A stretch of DNA of 64,000 bases, from assembly GCF_028446585.1 (NCBI RefSeq), contig NZ_JAPFQL010000002.1, positions 1-64,000 on the forward strand, in the 5' to 3' direction. The notes beneath the pieces are model-generated. The model saw nothing but the letters and a program-made list of their open reading frames with translations. It was not told the origin of the DNA and made no database searches. Positions 47,650 to 57,193 of the stretch are shown here, in pieces. Origin of the DNA: Intrasporangium calvum. Its GTDB lineage: Bacteria; Actinomycetota; Actinomycetes; Actinomycetales; Dermatophilaceae. A program made the position numbers and the translations under genes. How positions within the stretch are numbered: the stretch's first letter is position 1; every line of letters starts with the position of its first letter.

Positions 47650-49179
47650 TCAGGGCGCGGCGCAGGCGGGAGCCGTCGGCACCTGGGCCGGCCGGCCGAC
47701 CGACGGGATCCCCAGGCTGACCTTCGGCTTGTGGCTGCCTGCGTCCTCCTGGAGGGCCGCCCAGGCGTCGCCGCCCCGAGTGCGACGGACGCGATAGGTG
47801 CCACCGTCGAGCGCGGAGTCGGCGACGAGGTGGTGCGGTGCGCCGTAGGTGACCCCGACGGTGACGACATCGCCGGGACGCGGGCGCTCGACGCCGTCGG
47901 GCACTGCGAAGTGGACGAGCCGGTTGTCCCGGGCCCGACCGGACAGGCGCTGGGTCTCGGCGTCCTTGCGGCCCTCTCCGGGAGCCACGAGCACCTCGAC
48001 CTCGCGCCCCTCGATGCGGCGGTTCTCCGCCCAGCTCACCTCCTCCTGGAGGGCGATGAGCCGGTCGAAGCGCTCCTGGACGACCGCCTTCGGGACCTGG
48101 TCCGGCATCGTCGCGGCAGGAGTCCCCGGCCGGATCGAGTACTGGAACGTGAAGGCGCTCGAGAAGCGAGCCTGCCGCACGACGTCGAGGGTGCCCTGGA
48201 AGTCCTCCTCCGTCTCGCCGGGGAAGCCGACGATGATGTCCGTCGTGATCGCGGCGTCCGGGATGTGCTCACGAACCGTGTCGAGGATGCCGAGAAACCG
48301 GGCGCTGCGGTAGGAGCGCCGCATGTCCTTGAGCACCTTGTCCGAGCCGGACTGCAGCGGCATGTGCAGGCTCGGCATGACGTTGGGCGTCTCGGCCATG
48401 GCGAGGATGACGTCGTCGGTGAACGCGGCCGGGTGGGGGCTGGTGAAGCGGACCCGCTCGAGGCCCTCGATGTCACCGCAGGCCCGGAGCAGCTTGCCGA
48501 AGGCGAGGCGGTCCCCGAACTCCACGCCGTAGGTGTTGACGTTCTGGCCCAGCAGGGTGATCTCCACGACGCCCTGGGCAACGAGGGCCTCGACCTCGGC
48601 GAGGATCTCCCCCGGCCGACGGTCCTGCTCCTTGCCGCGCAGGCTGGGCACGATGCAGAAGGTGCACGTGTTGTTGCAGCCGACGGAGATCGACACCCAC
48701 CCGCTGTAGGCGGAGTCGCGGCGCGTCGGCAGGGTCGAGGGGAAGGTCTCGAGGCTCTCGAGAATCTCGACCTCGGCCCGCTTGTTGTGCGCGGCACGGT
48801 CGAGCAGCGCGGGCAGGGAACCGATGTTGTGGGTGCCGAAGACGACATCGACCCACGGCGCGCGCTCGACGATGGTGCCGCGGTCCTTCTGGGCCATGCA
48901 GCCACCGACGGCGATCTGCATGTCCGGGTTGCGCAGCTTGGCCTGGCGGAGCTGACCGAGGTTGCCGTAGAGCTTGTTGTCGGCGTTCTCCCGAACCGCG
49001 CACGTGTTGAACACAACGACGTCCGCGACCTCCGGGCGCTCCCCCGGTGCGACGCTCGAGAGGTCGACGTAGCCGGCGGTCTCGAGCAGGCCGGCGAGGC
49101 GCTCGCTGTCGTGGACGTTCATCTGACAGCCGTGCGTGCGCACGTCGTACGTCTTGGGCATCGTGTTCTCCGTCGTCAT
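47650..49179 (-). CDS. miaB: tRNA-2-methylthio-N6-dimethylallyladenosine synthase
   Basis: MiaB adds a methylthio group to i6A37 after MiaA. The 509-residue radical-SAM protein has the N-terminal UPF0004 domain with three Cys for the auxiliary cluster ([23 protein letters not shown]), and the radical-SAM CxxxCxxC in GCNNTCTFC. The TRAM domain lies at about residues 380-450. The C-terminal 60 residues are variable. The ATG at 49179 starts (T)[19 protein letters not shown]. Confidence 0.94.
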   Translation of the reverse strand: MTTENTMPKTYDVRTHGCQMNVHDSERLAGLLETAGYVDLSSVAPGERPEVADVVVFNTCAVRENADNKLYGNLGQLRQAKLRNPDMQIAVGGCMAQKDRGTIVERAPWVDVVFGTHNIGSLPALLDRAAHNKRAEVEILESLETFPSTLPTRRDSAYSGWVSISVGCNNTCTFCIVPSLRGKEQDRRPGEILAEVEALVAQGVVEITLLGQNVNTYGVEFGDRLAFGKLLRACGDIEGLERVRFTSPHPAAFTDDVILAMAETPNVMPSLHMPLQSGSDKVLKDMRRSYRSARFLGILDTVREHIPDAAITTDIIVGFPGETEEDFQGTLDVVRQARFSSAFTFQYSIRPGTPAATMPDQVPKAVVQERFDRLIALQEEVSWAENRRIEGREVEVLVAPGEGRKDAETQRLSGRARDNRLVHFAVPDGVERPRPGDVVTVGVTYGAPHHLVADSALDGGTYRVRRTRGGDAWAALQEDAGSHKPKVSLGIPSVGRPAQVPTAPACAAP

Positions 49180-49279
49180 GGCACCGACAAGGGTACGTCC
49201 TCGGAGCGATCGAGACGGCCGCCCAGCGGCTCAACGAGCGGCCTTGGCACGTCCTCGGTAGAGTGGCCCCAGCGGATAC

Positions 49280-49310
49280 TTGACACTTCAACCAAAGTCC
49301 TGCATCATAG
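49280..49310 (+). promoter_or_regulatory. Possible promoter of the YceI gene
   Basis: TTGACA at 49280-49285 matches the -35 consensus. A weak -10 (CATCAT or TCATAG) follows at 17-19 bp. The gene start is 39-46 bp further on. Confidence 0.45.
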
Positions 49311-49313
49311 TGA

Positions 49314-49325
49314 TTGAAGGTTCAA
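49314..49325. promoter_or_regulatory. Inverted repeat TTGAA-GG-TTCAA upstream of the YceI gene
   Basis: This 12-bp palindrome lies just after the likely promoter, with half-sites CTTCAA and GTTCAA repeated around it (49286, 49320). It is probably a repressor site controlling the YceI gene. Confidence 0.5.
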
Positions 49326-49348
49326 CCACTACTGACAAGGACTTCATC

Positions 49349-49960
49349 ATGGGACTGTTCAACCGCAGCAAGAACGCCGACGTCGTCGAGGCTCCCGCCG
49401 CGTCCGTCGCCGTCAACGACATCGCCGGTGACTACACCATCGACCCCAGCCACACCCGCATCGGCTTCTCCGCCCGCCACGCGATGGTGACCAAGGTCCG
49501 CGGCAACTTCGAGGACTTCGAGGGCTCGGCGCACGTCGACACCGTGAACCCGGCCAACTCCTCCGTCAAGGTCGTCATCAAGGCCGCTTCGGTCACGACG
49601 CACAACGAGCAGCGCGACGGGCACCTCAAGACCCCCGACTTCTTCGACGTCGAGAACTACCCGGAGATCACCTTCGTCTCGACCAACGTCGAGCGTGACG
49701 GCTCCGAGTGGGACATCACCGGCGACCTGACCATCAACGCGGTCACCAAGTCCGTCACGATCCCCTTCGAGGAGACCGGCTCGGCCAAGGACCCGTTCGG
49801 CAACATCCGCATCGGCTTCGAGGGTGAGACCACCATCGACCGCACCGACTGGGGCCTGACGTTCAACGCCGCCCTCGAGACCGGTGGCGTTCTCGTCAGC
49901 GAGAAGGTCAAGCTCGAGTTCGACGTGTCAGCGATCGCAGTGGTCCCGTCCCAGGCCTGA
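49349..49960 (+). CDS. YceI family protein (lipocalin-like isoprenoid-binding)
   Basis: The 203-residue protein has a YceI domain from about residue 25 (DYTIDPSHTRIGFSARHAMVTKVRGNFEDFEGSAHVD) to the end (DWGLTFNAALETGGVLVSEKVKLEFDVSAI). It begins MGLFNRSKNAD, with no signal peptide, so it is cytosolic, unlike periplasmic E. coli YceI. YceI proteins bind polyisoprenoids and often rise under base or redox stress. It ends with a strong intrinsic terminator. Confidence 0.9.
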   Translation: MGLFNRSKNADVVEAPAASVAVNDIAGDYTIDPSHTRIGFSARHAMVTKVRGNFEDFEGSAHVDTVNPANSSVKVVIKAASVTTHNEQRDGHLKTPDFFDVENYPEITFVSTNVERDGSEWDITGDLTINAVTKSVTIPFEETGSAKDPFGNIRIGFEGETTIDRTDWGLTFNAALETGGVLVSEKVKLEFDVSAIAVVPSQA

Positions 49961-49976
49961 GCGACGCTGACCACCC

Positions 49977-50017
49977 AGAGGGGGTGGGGACCATCTGGTC
50001 CCCACCCCCTCTTTTTT
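49977..50017 (+). terminator. Rho-independent terminator after the YceI gene
   Basis: A perfect 17-bp stem (AGAGGGGGTGGGGACCA paired across a 2-nt loop) is followed by six T at 50012-50017. It is the only terminator in the window with a clear T-run. It lies 17 bp after the stop. Confidence 0.95.
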
Positions 50018-50056
50018 CGGTTCGATTCTGCTGCTCGCCGCCTCGGGCTCGGCTGA

Positions 50057-50713
50057 TCAGTCCCGCTGGTGCTCGGGCGCGCCGTTGACGGCGTCCCGGA
50101 TCACCGGCCAGGCCACCTCGCCTGAGTAGCCCTTGCGGGCCAGCATCCCGGCCAGTCGTCTGGCCTGGACGTCGGGCGCCAGCCCCGTCATGGTCCGCAG
50201 CTTCTTGGCGACCAGCTCCTCGGCCTTGGCCCGCTCGTCGTCGCCGCCGACCTGGTCGAGCGCCTGGTCGGCGATCTCGGCGTCGATCCCCTGCCGTCGC
50301 AGCTCGTGGGCCAGGCCCTTCCGGGCCAGCCCCTTCCCCTGCTGCTTGGAACGGACCAGCATCTCGGCGTAGGCCTCATCGTCGACGAGGCCCACCTCGG
50401 TCATCCGGTCCAGGACGCGCGCCGCGACCTCGGGGTCGCAGCCGCGCTGGCTCAGCTTGCGCTCGAGCTGGGCCCGGCTGCGCGGCGCCATCGAGAGCTG
50501 GCGCAACACGATCGCCCGGGCGACCGACTCAGGGTCCGGCTCGTCCCCGGTTGCGACCGGGTCCTCCGGCGGAGGCGCCCACGAACGGCGCCCCGCGCCG
50601 GTCCCACCGGCTCCGAGCTCACGCCCACCCGTCCGCGGCGCGGCCATCCCCTCGGCTTCCGCGAGGATGGCCGCAGCGCGGGCCAGCTTGGCTTCCTGAC
50701 TCTCGTCAGTCAT
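50057..50713 (-). CDS. recX: Regulatory protein RecX
   Basis: RecX caps and inhibits RecA filaments. The 218-residue protein has the three-helix RecX repeats: ARAIVLRQLSMAPRSRAQLERKLSQRGCDPEVAARVLDRMTEVGLVDDEAYAEMLV, and later KGLARKGLAHELRRQGIDAEI. The N-terminal 50 residues are low in complexity and Pro/Gly-rich. It starts 13 bp downstream of recA, the usual arrangement, and is probably transcribed with it under SOS control. Confidence 0.92.
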   Translation of the reverse strand: MTDESQEAKLARAAAILAEAEGMAAPRTGGRELGAGGTGAGRRSWAPPPEDPVATGDEPDPESVARAIVLRQLSMAPRSRAQLERKLSQRGCDPEVAARVLDRMTEVGLVDDEAYAEMLVRSKQQGKGLARKGLAHELRRQGIDAEIADQALDQVGGDDERAKAEELVAKKLRTMTGLAPDVQARRLAGMLARKGYSGEVAWPVIRDAVNGAPEHQRD

Positions 50714-50725
50714 GAGCGGTCAGGC

Positions 50726-52861
50726 TCAGAACTCGACGGGCACGTCCGCCCCGTCGGCCGGCTTGTCGACGCGCGGTCCCACGCCGAGCTTCTCCTTGAC
50801 CTTCTTCTCGATCTCGTCGGCGAGGTCCGGGTTGTCGCGCAGGAAGTTGCGGGCGTTCTCCTTGCCCTGCCCGAGCTGGTCGCCCTCGTAGGTGTACCAG
50901 GCGCCGGCCTTGCGGATGAAGCCGTGCTCGACCCCCATGTCGATGAGGCCGCCCTCGCGGGAGATGCCCTGCCCATAGAGGATGTCGAACTCCGCCTGCT
51001 TGAACGGCGGCGACACCTTGTTCTTGACGACCTTGACGCGCGTGCGGTTGCCGACCGGCTCGGTGCCGTCCTTGAGCGTCTCGATCCGACGCACGTCGAG
51101 ACGGACCGACGCGTAGAACTTCAGCGCCTTGCCACCCGTCGTCGTCTCGGGGCTGTTGTGCACCATGACGCCGTCGACGAAGTAGTTGTGCGTCCCTGCG
51201 ACCTCGATGTCGAACCGGTGCATTGAGCGCGTCTGCGGCTTCACGTGGACGTCGAGCACCTTCGCCGGGACGAGGACCTGGATCGGCTCGACGAACTCCG
51301 GCTCGACGGCAAACTGGCCGCGGAGGCGCGGGAGCAGCTTGTAGTCCATCGAGGGGTGGATGTAGGGAGCGACGATCTCCTGGAACCGAGCAGACCCGGC
51401 GGTCGTCATCTGGAGCACCGCCATCTGGCGGGCTCCCCGAGCGGAGACGCTCGACTCCACGCCGTGCACGTCGCGGAGGAACTCCACGAGCCGCTCCCGG
51501 CTGCCCTCGCTCATCGCCTCGACACAGATCTCGACCCGGCCGCTGCCTCCGGCCGTGCGAGCCTGCAGGCCCTTGGACCGGAGGGCAGATGAGCCGTCGT
51601 CCATGAACCAGATTGCGAGGGCCAGCGGCGTGAGCTGTTTGATCACGTCGTGGGTGAGGTGCTTCTTGCCGTCGCCCCAGTACAGCACCTCGCGCAGCTC
51701 GCCGAGCTCGGGCAGCGGCGAGAGGTCGACGTGCACCGCGCCGTTGGGCCGCTCGGACCGGGTCTGGCCGATGTTGCCGAGCAGGGACGCCTTCCAGTCG
51801 AGGTAGGGCACCTGCTTCGACCCGTGCCCCATCCGGTACCGAACGCCCTTGCGGCCGCGGAGATCGGGCGCGAGGTGTCCGTCACCCATGAGTCCGCCCA
51901 GGACGACCTGCCACTGCTGCTCGCTGAGGCGGGCGGTCTCGTTGACCATGACCCGGTCGCCGGCAATGATCTCGCCGGCCTCACGCCACCCGCCGGGGGT
52001 GCGGATCAGGTGGTTTTCGGTGGCTGCGAACTGCGAGCGGCCGTTGCCGCCCGACTTCTCGACGGTGAACTGGAGGAACCGCTCGGTCACACCGTTGTCG
52101 AACCAGTTCGTCACCGGGCGCGCCACGATCTCGTTGGTCTTGGGGTCGTAGGTCCGCACCTCGACGGGGAGCCGCTGGCTGACGATCTTGCCGATCTTCT
52201 CGGTCGAGCCGTCCGCGAGCGTGACGCGGGTGCTGTAGTTGAAGCACCCGAACATGACCCCGATCTTCTCGCGGAGCTGGTTGATGAAGATCGCGGTCGT
52301 GCCCGTCGTGTTGAGCGCACCGGTGAGCTTGCGAAGCGCCTGGCTCATGAGGCGGGCCTGGAGGCCGACGTGGCTGTCGCCCATCTCACCCTCGATCTCG
52401 GCCCGGGGCACGAGCGCGGCGACGGAGTCGATGACGATGATGTCGAGGGCCCCGGAGCGGATCAGCATGTCGGCGATCTCGAGCGCCTGCTCCCCCGTGT
52501 CGGGCTGGGAGACGAGGAGGGCGTCGGTGTCGACGCCGAGCTTCTTGGCGTACTCGGGGTCGAGCGCGTGCTCGGCGTCGATGAAGGCCGCGATGCCGCC
52601 GCCACGCTGGGCGTTGGCGACCGCGTGCAGCGCCACCGTCGTCTTACCGGACGACTCCGGGCCGTAGATCTCGACGACCCGCCCGCGGGGCAGGCCGCCG
52701 ATCCCGAGGGCGACGTCAAGAGCGATCGACCCGGTGGGGATCACCTCGATGGGCGGCCGGATGTCATCGCCGAGGCGCATGACGGCTCCCTTGCCGAAGT
52801 TCTTCTCGATCTGCCCCATCACCGAGGAGAGGGCCTTGTCCTTGTCCTGCACCGTGGCCAT
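50726..52861 (-). CDS. recA: RecA recombinase precursor interrupted by an intein
   Basis: RecA binds single-stranded DNA, drives strand exchange, and triggers LexA cleavage. The precursor is 711 residues: N-extein 1-205 (Walker [10 protein letters not shown] at about 67-75), an intein of 364 residues, and a C-extein of 142 residues beginning [20 protein letters not shown]. The mature protein would be 347 residues, a normal length. ATG 52861 ([11 protein letters not shown]) was chosen over the GTG 9 nt upstream because AGGTGA precedes it. An SOS box lies 176 bp upstream. Confidence 0.97.
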   Translation of the reverse strand: MATVQDKDKALSSVMGQIEKNFGKGAVMRLGDDIRPPIEVIPTGSIALDVALGIGGLPRGRVVEIYGPESSGKTTVALHAVANAQRGGGIAAFIDAEHALDPEYAKKLGVDTDALLVSQPDTGEQALEIADMLIRSGALDIIVIDSVAALVPRAEIEGEMGDSHVGLQARLMSQALRKLTGALNTTGTTAIFINQLREKIGVMFGCFNYSTRVTLADGSTEKIGKIVSQRLPVEVRTYDPKTNEIVARPVTNWFDNGVTERFLQFTVEKSGGNGRSQFAATENHLIRTPGGWREAGEIIAGDRVMVNETARLSEQQWQVVLGGLMGDGHLAPDLRGRKGVRYRMGHGSKQVPYLDWKASLLGNIGQTRSERPNGAVHVDLSPLPELGELREVLYWGDGKKHLTHDVIKQLTPLALAIWFMDDGSSALRSKGLQARTAGGSGRVEICVEAMSEGSRERLVEFLRDVHGVESSVSARGARQMAVLQMTTAGSARFQEIVAPYIHPSMDYKLLPRLRGQFAVEPEFVEPIQVLVPAKVLDVHVKPQTRSMHRFDIEVAGTHNYFVDGVMVHNSPETTTGGKALKFYASVRLDVRRIETLKDGTEPVGNRTRVKVVKNKVSPPFKQAEFDILYGQGISREGGLIDMGVEHGFIRKAGAWYTYEGDQLGQGKENARNFLRDNPDLADEIEKKVKEKLGVGPRVDKPADGADVPVEF
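51155..52246 (-). mobile_element. RecA intein with LAGLIDADG homing endonuclease
   Basis: The 364-residue intein follows Gly205 of RecA. It opens with Cys1 ([13 protein letters not shown]), has the block B His at 79 (ATENHLIRT), and ends [12 protein letters not shown] with the penultimate His363 and Asn364. Ser follows as the first C-extein residue. All splicing residues are therefore present. The endonuclease blocks are LGGLMGDG (116-123, Asp122) and [11 protein letters not shown] (208-218, Asp217), so both acidic residues remain. It closely resembles the M. leprae RecA intein in position, length (about 365) and motifs. An active homing element is plausible. Confidence 0.96.
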
Positions 52862-53036
52862 GTCGGTCACCTATCTGCCGTCTCCGCTGCGGTCGTCTAC
52901 CTGCGACCTGCAGCCACGGCTCGTGTCGATCGCGCTGTCAGGTCAGACGTTAGGTGCGAGCACCGACATCGTGGTGTTCCACGGGACGGCCTGTGGACGA
53001 CGTCGAGCTTGGCGCTCCACCTGTGGACACCGTACC

Positions 53037-53048
53037 GAACAGATGTTC
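53037..53048. promoter_or_regulatory. LexA SOS box upstream of recA
   Basis: GAAC-AGAT-GTTC (flanked by C and G) matches the actinobacterial/Bacillus-type SOS box CGAACNNNNGTTCG. It lies 176 bp upstream of the recA start, in the gap after the macrodomain gene. Confidence 0.88.
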
Positions 53049-53096
53049 GACAACGGGGACCCACCCCCCGACACGCCGGAGCGCCCTGCGCACGTG

Positions 53097-53642
53097 TCAG
53101 GCGCCGCGCCGGAAACTTCCCAGCGCCTGGCCAAAAGCCGCATAGGTGTCGTCGCCGAAGAGCCAGAACCGAGCCCGCTCGACCTCACGGTGCTCCCCCA
53201 TGGCCTCGGCCACGGTCCCGATCGCGATCGGCGCGGCCAGCTCGACCGGGTAGCCGTAGATGCCGCACGAGATCGCCGGGAACGCCACGACGGAGCATCC
53301 CGCCTCTGCGGCCAGTTCGATGCTGCGGCGGTAGCACGACGCGAGGAGGTCGGCCTCTCCCGCACCGCCCCCGCGCCAGACCGGCCCCACCGCATGGATG
53401 ACGTGGCGCACCGGCAGCCGACCGGCGCCGGTGATCTTGGCGTCGCCCGTGGCACAGCCACCGAGGGTCCGGCACTCGGCGAGCAGCTCCGGCCCGGCCG
53501 CCCGGTGGATCGCCCCGTCGACGCCACCGCCTCCCAGCAACGACCCGTTGGCCGCGTTGACGATGGCGTCCGCCTCCGCATCGGTGGTGATGTCCCCGCG
53601 CAACAGCTCGATGCCGTATGCCGCTGGGCTCGTCCGCGTCAC
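53097..53642 (-). CDS. Macrodomain protein (ADP-ribose hydrolase-like)
   Basis: The 181-residue protein is a single macrodomain of the YmdB/MacroD type. Motifs are [38 protein letters not shown] and the later [24 protein letters not shown], which bind ADP-ribose. Members hydrolyse O-acetyl-ADP-ribose or mono-ADP-ribosyl groups on proteins. The GTG at 53642, with GGGAGG upstream, overlaps the DUF3046 stop. The first residues (RTSPAAYG) come from a copy of the dispersed repeat. It lies directly before recA. Confidence 0.92.
   Translation of the reverse strand: MTRTSPAAYGIELLRGDITTDAEADAIVNAANGSLLGGGGVDGAIHRAAGPELLAECRTLGGCATGDAKITGAGRLPVRHVIHAVGPVWRGGGAGEADLLASCYRRSIELAAEAGCSVVAFPAISCGIYGYPVELAAPIAIGTVAEAMGEHREVERARFWLFGDDTYAAFGQALGSFRRGA
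53611..53632 (+). repeat. Dispersed 14-mer copy inside the macrodomain gene, 22-bp form
   Basis: The copy encodes the first residues (Ser-Pro-Ala-Ala-Tyr) just before the domain. Its 22-bp form is identical to those at 6485 and 9271. Confidence 0.95.
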
Positions 53643-53893
53643 GGCTTGCCTCCCAGCTGCCCCCCTTGGGCGCCTCGCGCGACTCGGGTGTTGCGCCCCA
53701 GACGCCGCTCGGCGGGCACGTCCATGTCGTCGCACAGCGCATCCCACACGGCCCGAGGCGGCTCGCCCTGCTCGAGGGCCTCGTTGACGGTGCGGCCACC
53801 GAGTGACCCGAGGACATGGTCCCTCGCCAGGGTGGCGGCGTACTCCGCCCCGAACTCGTCGTTCATCAAGGTCCAGAAGTGGCTCATCCGCAC
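53639..53893 (-). CDS. DUF3046 family protein
   Basis: The 84-residue protein matches DUF3046, found just before recA in most actinobacteria: [42 protein letters not shown], then [22 protein letters not shown]. Function is unknown. A GTG at 53893 and an ATG at 53887 are possible starts, and the longer is annotated. It is coupled to the macrodomain gene by a GTGA overlap. Confidence 0.85.
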   Translation of the reverse strand: MRMSHFWTLMNDEFGAEYAATLARDHVLGSLGGRTVNEALEQGEPPRAVWDALCDDMDVPAERRLGRNTRVARGAQGGQLGGKP

Positions 53894-54037
53894 GGGGTGA
53901 GTCTGCCATCGTGTGGCCCCGGCGAAGGCGACGTCGGTGACAACGCCGACCTGCCAATCCGGTGGGGTCGCCACAGACACCGCGAGTATCGTCGTTCCCG
54001 ACCCGCGAACCGCGGCGCACCCAGTCCGGGGGACCCC

Positions 54038-55618
54038 ATGACACAGCCGACCGACGGCCACCCATCAGACAACGAGAGCCTCGGGACGGGCCCACAACCC
54101 GTCGAGTTCACCGACGTCGTGACGTCACCGGCGCAGCCCGGGTCGGAGGCCGCTCCGGCCCCTCGCACGCGCGGCCGGGCGCTCCTCTTCGGTGGCCTGG
54201 CCGCCGTGCTCCTGGCAGGGGTGGGCGGCGCCGTGGCGGTCCAGCAGCTCAACGGCAGCGGCGCCCGCCCCGCCGACGTCCTGCCGGGCGACACGTTCGG
54301 TTACGTGCAGGTCGACATCGACCCGTCCGCCGGCCAGAAGCTCGCCGCGGTCCGCTTCCTCGCGGAGGTCCCCGAGATCAAGGCGCTCGAGTCCGGCGAC
54401 GCACGGGAGAAGCTCTGGGATCTCGCCGTGGCCAGGTCGGGCGACGACTGCCTCGAGTCCTTCGACTTCGCGCGCGACATCGCCCCGTGGCTCGGCGAGC
54501 GGATCGGCTTCGGAGTGCGACCCGGAGGCACGCCGGAGGAACCCAACGTGGTGGTGGCCCTGCAGGCGTCCGACGAGGAAGCGGCGACCTCCACGCTCGA
54601 TCGCCTCGGGGACTGTCGCGAGGGCGGCGACGACGTGGACCTGCGAACCAGGGACGGCTACGTCATCGTCACCAAGGGCGGCCAGGGCGACGCGACCCTC
54701 GCGGCCATCCAGCAGGGCAGCCTGTCCGAGCAGAACGAGTTCAGCGGCGACATGGCAGCCCTCGGCGAGCAGGGTCTCGCCTCGGCGTGGTGGGACCTCG
54801 GCAAGACAGTGAAGGAGCTCGCGGGCAAGCTGCCCCAGACGCTCGTGCCGGGTATCTCGCCCGAGGCACAGGGCCGGGTGGCCGCGGCACTCCGTTTCGA
54901 CCCGGGTCATGCCGAGATAGCGGGCATCGCGCGAGGTCTGGCGGGGTCGCAGACGCTGCAGCCGGCCGCGGGTGACGAGGCAGGGCTCGGCAGCCTTCCT
55001 GACGACACCATCGCGGCGGTGCACGTCTCAGGCGGCGGGGCCGCGCTGAAGCAGGCCTGGCCGGAGCTGGAGAAGCGCATCAACGCTGCCGCCTCGGCCA
55101 GCGGCATGGACGACGTGGCCGGCGCCATCGAGGACGATCTGGGGCTCGTCCTGCCCGACGACCTGGAGGCCCTGCTCGGCAGGTCCTTGACCCTGAGCCT
55201 GCCCGAGCAGGTGCTCGGCTTCGGCATGCCGACGCTGGGCGCGCTGATCACCACCGACCAGGCCGAGCGGGCTGCTGAGGTCGTGACGCTCATCGAGGAG
55301 GCGAGCGGGGCCGCCGGCATCCTGACCAAGCAGGTCGAGGGTGACCGCCTCTACCTCTCGACGACCCCGGACTATGTCGCCCGGCTCAAGACTGCAGGTT
55401 CGCTCGGCGACACGGAGTCGTTCAAGGCTGCCCTCGGGGACGCCGACGATGCCGACTTCGCGCTCTACGTGAAGCTCGACCCCATCGAGAAGCTCTACCT
55501 GGGCGAGGTGGATGCCAAGATGCGCCCGGCCCTGGAGTCGATGCGGGCCGTGGGTCTGGCGATCACGGCCACGGGTTCCGGTGAGGCGGAGTTCTCCTTC
55601 CGCGTCGTGGCCAACTGA
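54038..55618 (+). CDS. DUF3352 family membrane-anchored protein
   Basis: The 526-residue protein matches the actinobacterial DUF3352 family. A polar N-terminus of about 45 residues leads into one membrane helix ([21 protein letters not shown]). A long outer domain follows, with an opening [22 protein letters not shown] and repeats built on Asp/Gly-rich strands. Function is unknown, and an envelope role is likely. The ATG has GGGGG upstream. It is transcribed divergently from the DUF3046-recA strand. Confidence 0.8.
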   Translation: MTQPTDGHPSDNESLGTGPQPVEFTDVVTSPAQPGSEAAPAPRTRGRALLFGGLAAVLLAGVGGAVAVQQLNGSGARPADVLPGDTFGYVQVDIDPSAGQKLAAVRFLAEVPEIKALESGDAREKLWDLAVARSGDDCLESFDFARDIAPWLGERIGFGVRPGGTPEEPNVVVALQASDEEAATSTLDRLGDCREGGDDVDLRTRDGYVIVTKGGQGDATLAAIQQGSLSEQNEFSGDMAALGEQGLASAWWDLGKTVKELAGKLPQTLVPGISPEAQGRVAAALRFDPGHAEIAGIARGLAGSQTLQPAAGDEAGLGSLPDDTIAAVHVSGGGAALKQAWPELEKRINAAASASGMDDVAGAIEDDLGLVLPDDLEALLGRSLTLSLPEQVLGFGMPTLGALITTDQAERAAEVVTLIEEASGAAGILTKQVEGDRLYLSTTPDYVARLKTAGSLGDTESFKAALGDADDADFALYVKLDPIEKLYLGEVDAKMRPALESMRAVGLAITATGSGEAEFSFRVVAN

Positions 55619-55662
55619 CAGCGTTCGGTGCTCGAGGTCGGTGGGTGCTCTGCCTGTGGGAA

Positions 55663-55962
55663 TCAGGCGGCGGAGGCTGCGACGACGTCCTCTGCCGGCA
55701 CGGGCAGGACCACCGTGGGCGCGAGACCCTCGGACTCGGCCATGCGGCACGAGACGTCGATCAGGACCTGGGAGAGCGGCAGCTCCAGCGCGCCGCAGAT
55801 GGAGGCGAGCAGCTCCGAGGAGGCTTCCTTCTCGCCGCGCTCGACCTCGCTCAGGTAGCCGAGTGAGACGGAGGCGGAGGCCGAGACCTCACGAAGGGTG
55901 CGCCCCTGCGCGCGCCGGCGCTCCCGGAGAACGTCTCCGAGCTCACGTCGCAACAGGGCCAT
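55663..55962 (-). CDS. clgR: Helix-turn-helix regulator ClgR
   Basis: The 99-residue protein has an XRE helix-turn-helix ([52 protein letters not shown]) and a C-terminal [16 protein letters not shown] tail. In actinobacteria the gene next to cinA-pgsA-rimO encodes ClgR, the activator of clp protease and repair genes. Its Ala-Ala C-terminus is the known ClpP degradation signal. ATG 55962 was chosen because GAAGGAGG precedes it. Confidence 0.88.
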   Translation of the reverse strand: MALLRRELGDVLRERRRAQGRTLREVSASASVSLGYLSEVERGEKEASSELLASICGALELPLSQVLIDVSCRMAESEGLAPTVVLPVPAEDVVAASAA

Positions 55963-56012
55963 GCCGTCCTCCTTCGGTAGCCGTGGCTGGGCCAAGCTCT
56001 GTGTCTCTGCCC

Positions 56013-56534
56013 CTACCGTACCCCGTGGCTCTCGGGAGGTCGCAGGGGTTTGGGGTTCGCGGTCATCATCTCGAGCGCCAGCTCCAGTGCTGCCGCCGTT
56101 GCACCTCGCCGCACCTCAGGACGCGCACCGTTCAACCGCAGTTCACGGTCCCGTGTTCCCGAAGGGCCCGCGACGGCGACGTGCACGGTCCCGGCCGGCT
56201 TGCCCTCGGCAGGCCCTGGACCGGCGACGCCGGTCGTCGAGATTCCCCAGGTCGCCCCGAGCACGTCGCGCGCACCCTCCGCCATGGCCCGGGCCACCCG
56301 AGCGTCCACCGTGCCGGCCTCGGCCACCAGGGCTTCGGGCACTCCCAGGAGTCCGACCTTGACGTCTGCCGCGTAGGCGACGACGCCCCCGCGCAGGACG
56401 AGCGACGCCCCCGGCGTGTCCGCGATGGTCGCCGCGACGAGCCCGGCGGTCAGCGACTCGGCGCACGCGACGGTCTGTCCGGCCTCGGTGAGGTGCGCGA
56501 CGAGACGCTCGGAGACGTCGGCCCCGGAGATCAC
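56013..56534 (-). CDS. cinA: CinA-like nicotinamide-nucleotide amidohydrolase (PncC domain)
   Basis: The 173-residue protein is the C-terminal CinA/PncC domain only, without the N-terminal MoCF domain. [33 protein letters not shown] is the conserved start, and [30 protein letters not shown] the other half. It deamidates NMN to NaMN in NAD recycling. The GTG start shares a GTGA overlap with the pgsA stop. Confidence 0.93.
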   Translation of the reverse strand: MISGADVSERLVAHLTEAGQTVACAESLTAGLVAATIADTPGASLVLRGGVVAYAADVKVGLLGVPEALVAEAGTVDARVARAMAEGARDVLGATWGISTTGVAGPGPAEGKPAGTVHVAVAGPSGTRDRELRLNGARPEVRRGATAAALELALEMMTANPKPLRPPESHGVR

Positions 56535-57193
56535 GCCGGGCCGTCCGAGCGACGTGCCGCCCGCGCCTCTCGCCGCAGCCGGGTCCGTTCGCTGTTCTCG
56601 CGCAGGTGCAGGGCCTGGAAGACGTAGTCGACCCCGGAGACCACGGTGACGACGAACGCGGCCGCGAGGACTCCATGCGCGGCCCACGTCCACGCCTCCG
56701 AGACGGGGAAGGCGCCGAGCGGCAGCGTCAGCGCGGCGAGCGCGAAGGTCTGGAGCATCGTCTTGAGCTTGCCGCCGCGACCTGCGGGCATGACCCCGTG
56801 CCGGATGACGATGAAGCGCAGCAGCGTGATGCCGATCTCGCGCACGAGGATGATGATGGTGACCCACCACCAGATGAGGCCGAGGGCGGACAGGCCGATG
56901 AAGGCAGTGCCGGTCAGCGCCTTGTCGGCGATCGGGTCGGCCACCTTGCCGAAGGTGGTGATCTGGCCGTTGCGCCGCGCGAGACGGCCGTCGATGCCGT
57001 CGGTGACGGCGGCCAGCACGAAGACCACAAAGGCCCAGAAGCGCCACCACGGGTGGGTGCCGCCATCGTAGAAGAGCAGCACCGCATAGACCGGGACGAG
57101 CAGGAAGCGGAGCACCGTCAGGGCGTTGGGCACGTTCCAGTCCGTCGGGCGCGGCGAGGGTCCCTCACCGTGCGGCAGCAGCGGCTCCGTCAT
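56531..57193 (-). CDS. pgsA: CDP-diacylglycerol-glycerol-3-phosphate 3-phosphatidyltransferase
   Basis: PgsA makes phosphatidylglycerol phosphate. The 220-residue protein has about five membrane helices and the CDP-alcohol phosphotransferase motif DG-X2-AR-X8-G-X3-D-X3-D as [26 protein letters not shown]. It is coupled by an ATGA overlap to rimO upstream and by a GTGA overlap to cinA downstream, a conserved actinobacterial order. Confidence 0.94.
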   Translation of the reverse strand: MTEPLLPHGEGPSPRPTDWNVPNALTVLRFLLVPVYAVLLFYDGGTHPWWRFWAFVVFVLAAVTDGIDGRLARRNGQITTFGKVADPIADKALTGTAFIGLSALGLIWWWVTIIILVREIGITLLRFIVIRHGVMPAGRGGKLKTMLQTFALAALTLPLGAFPVSEAWTWAAHGVLAAAFVVTVVSGVDYVFQALHLRENSERTRLRREARAARRSDGPA

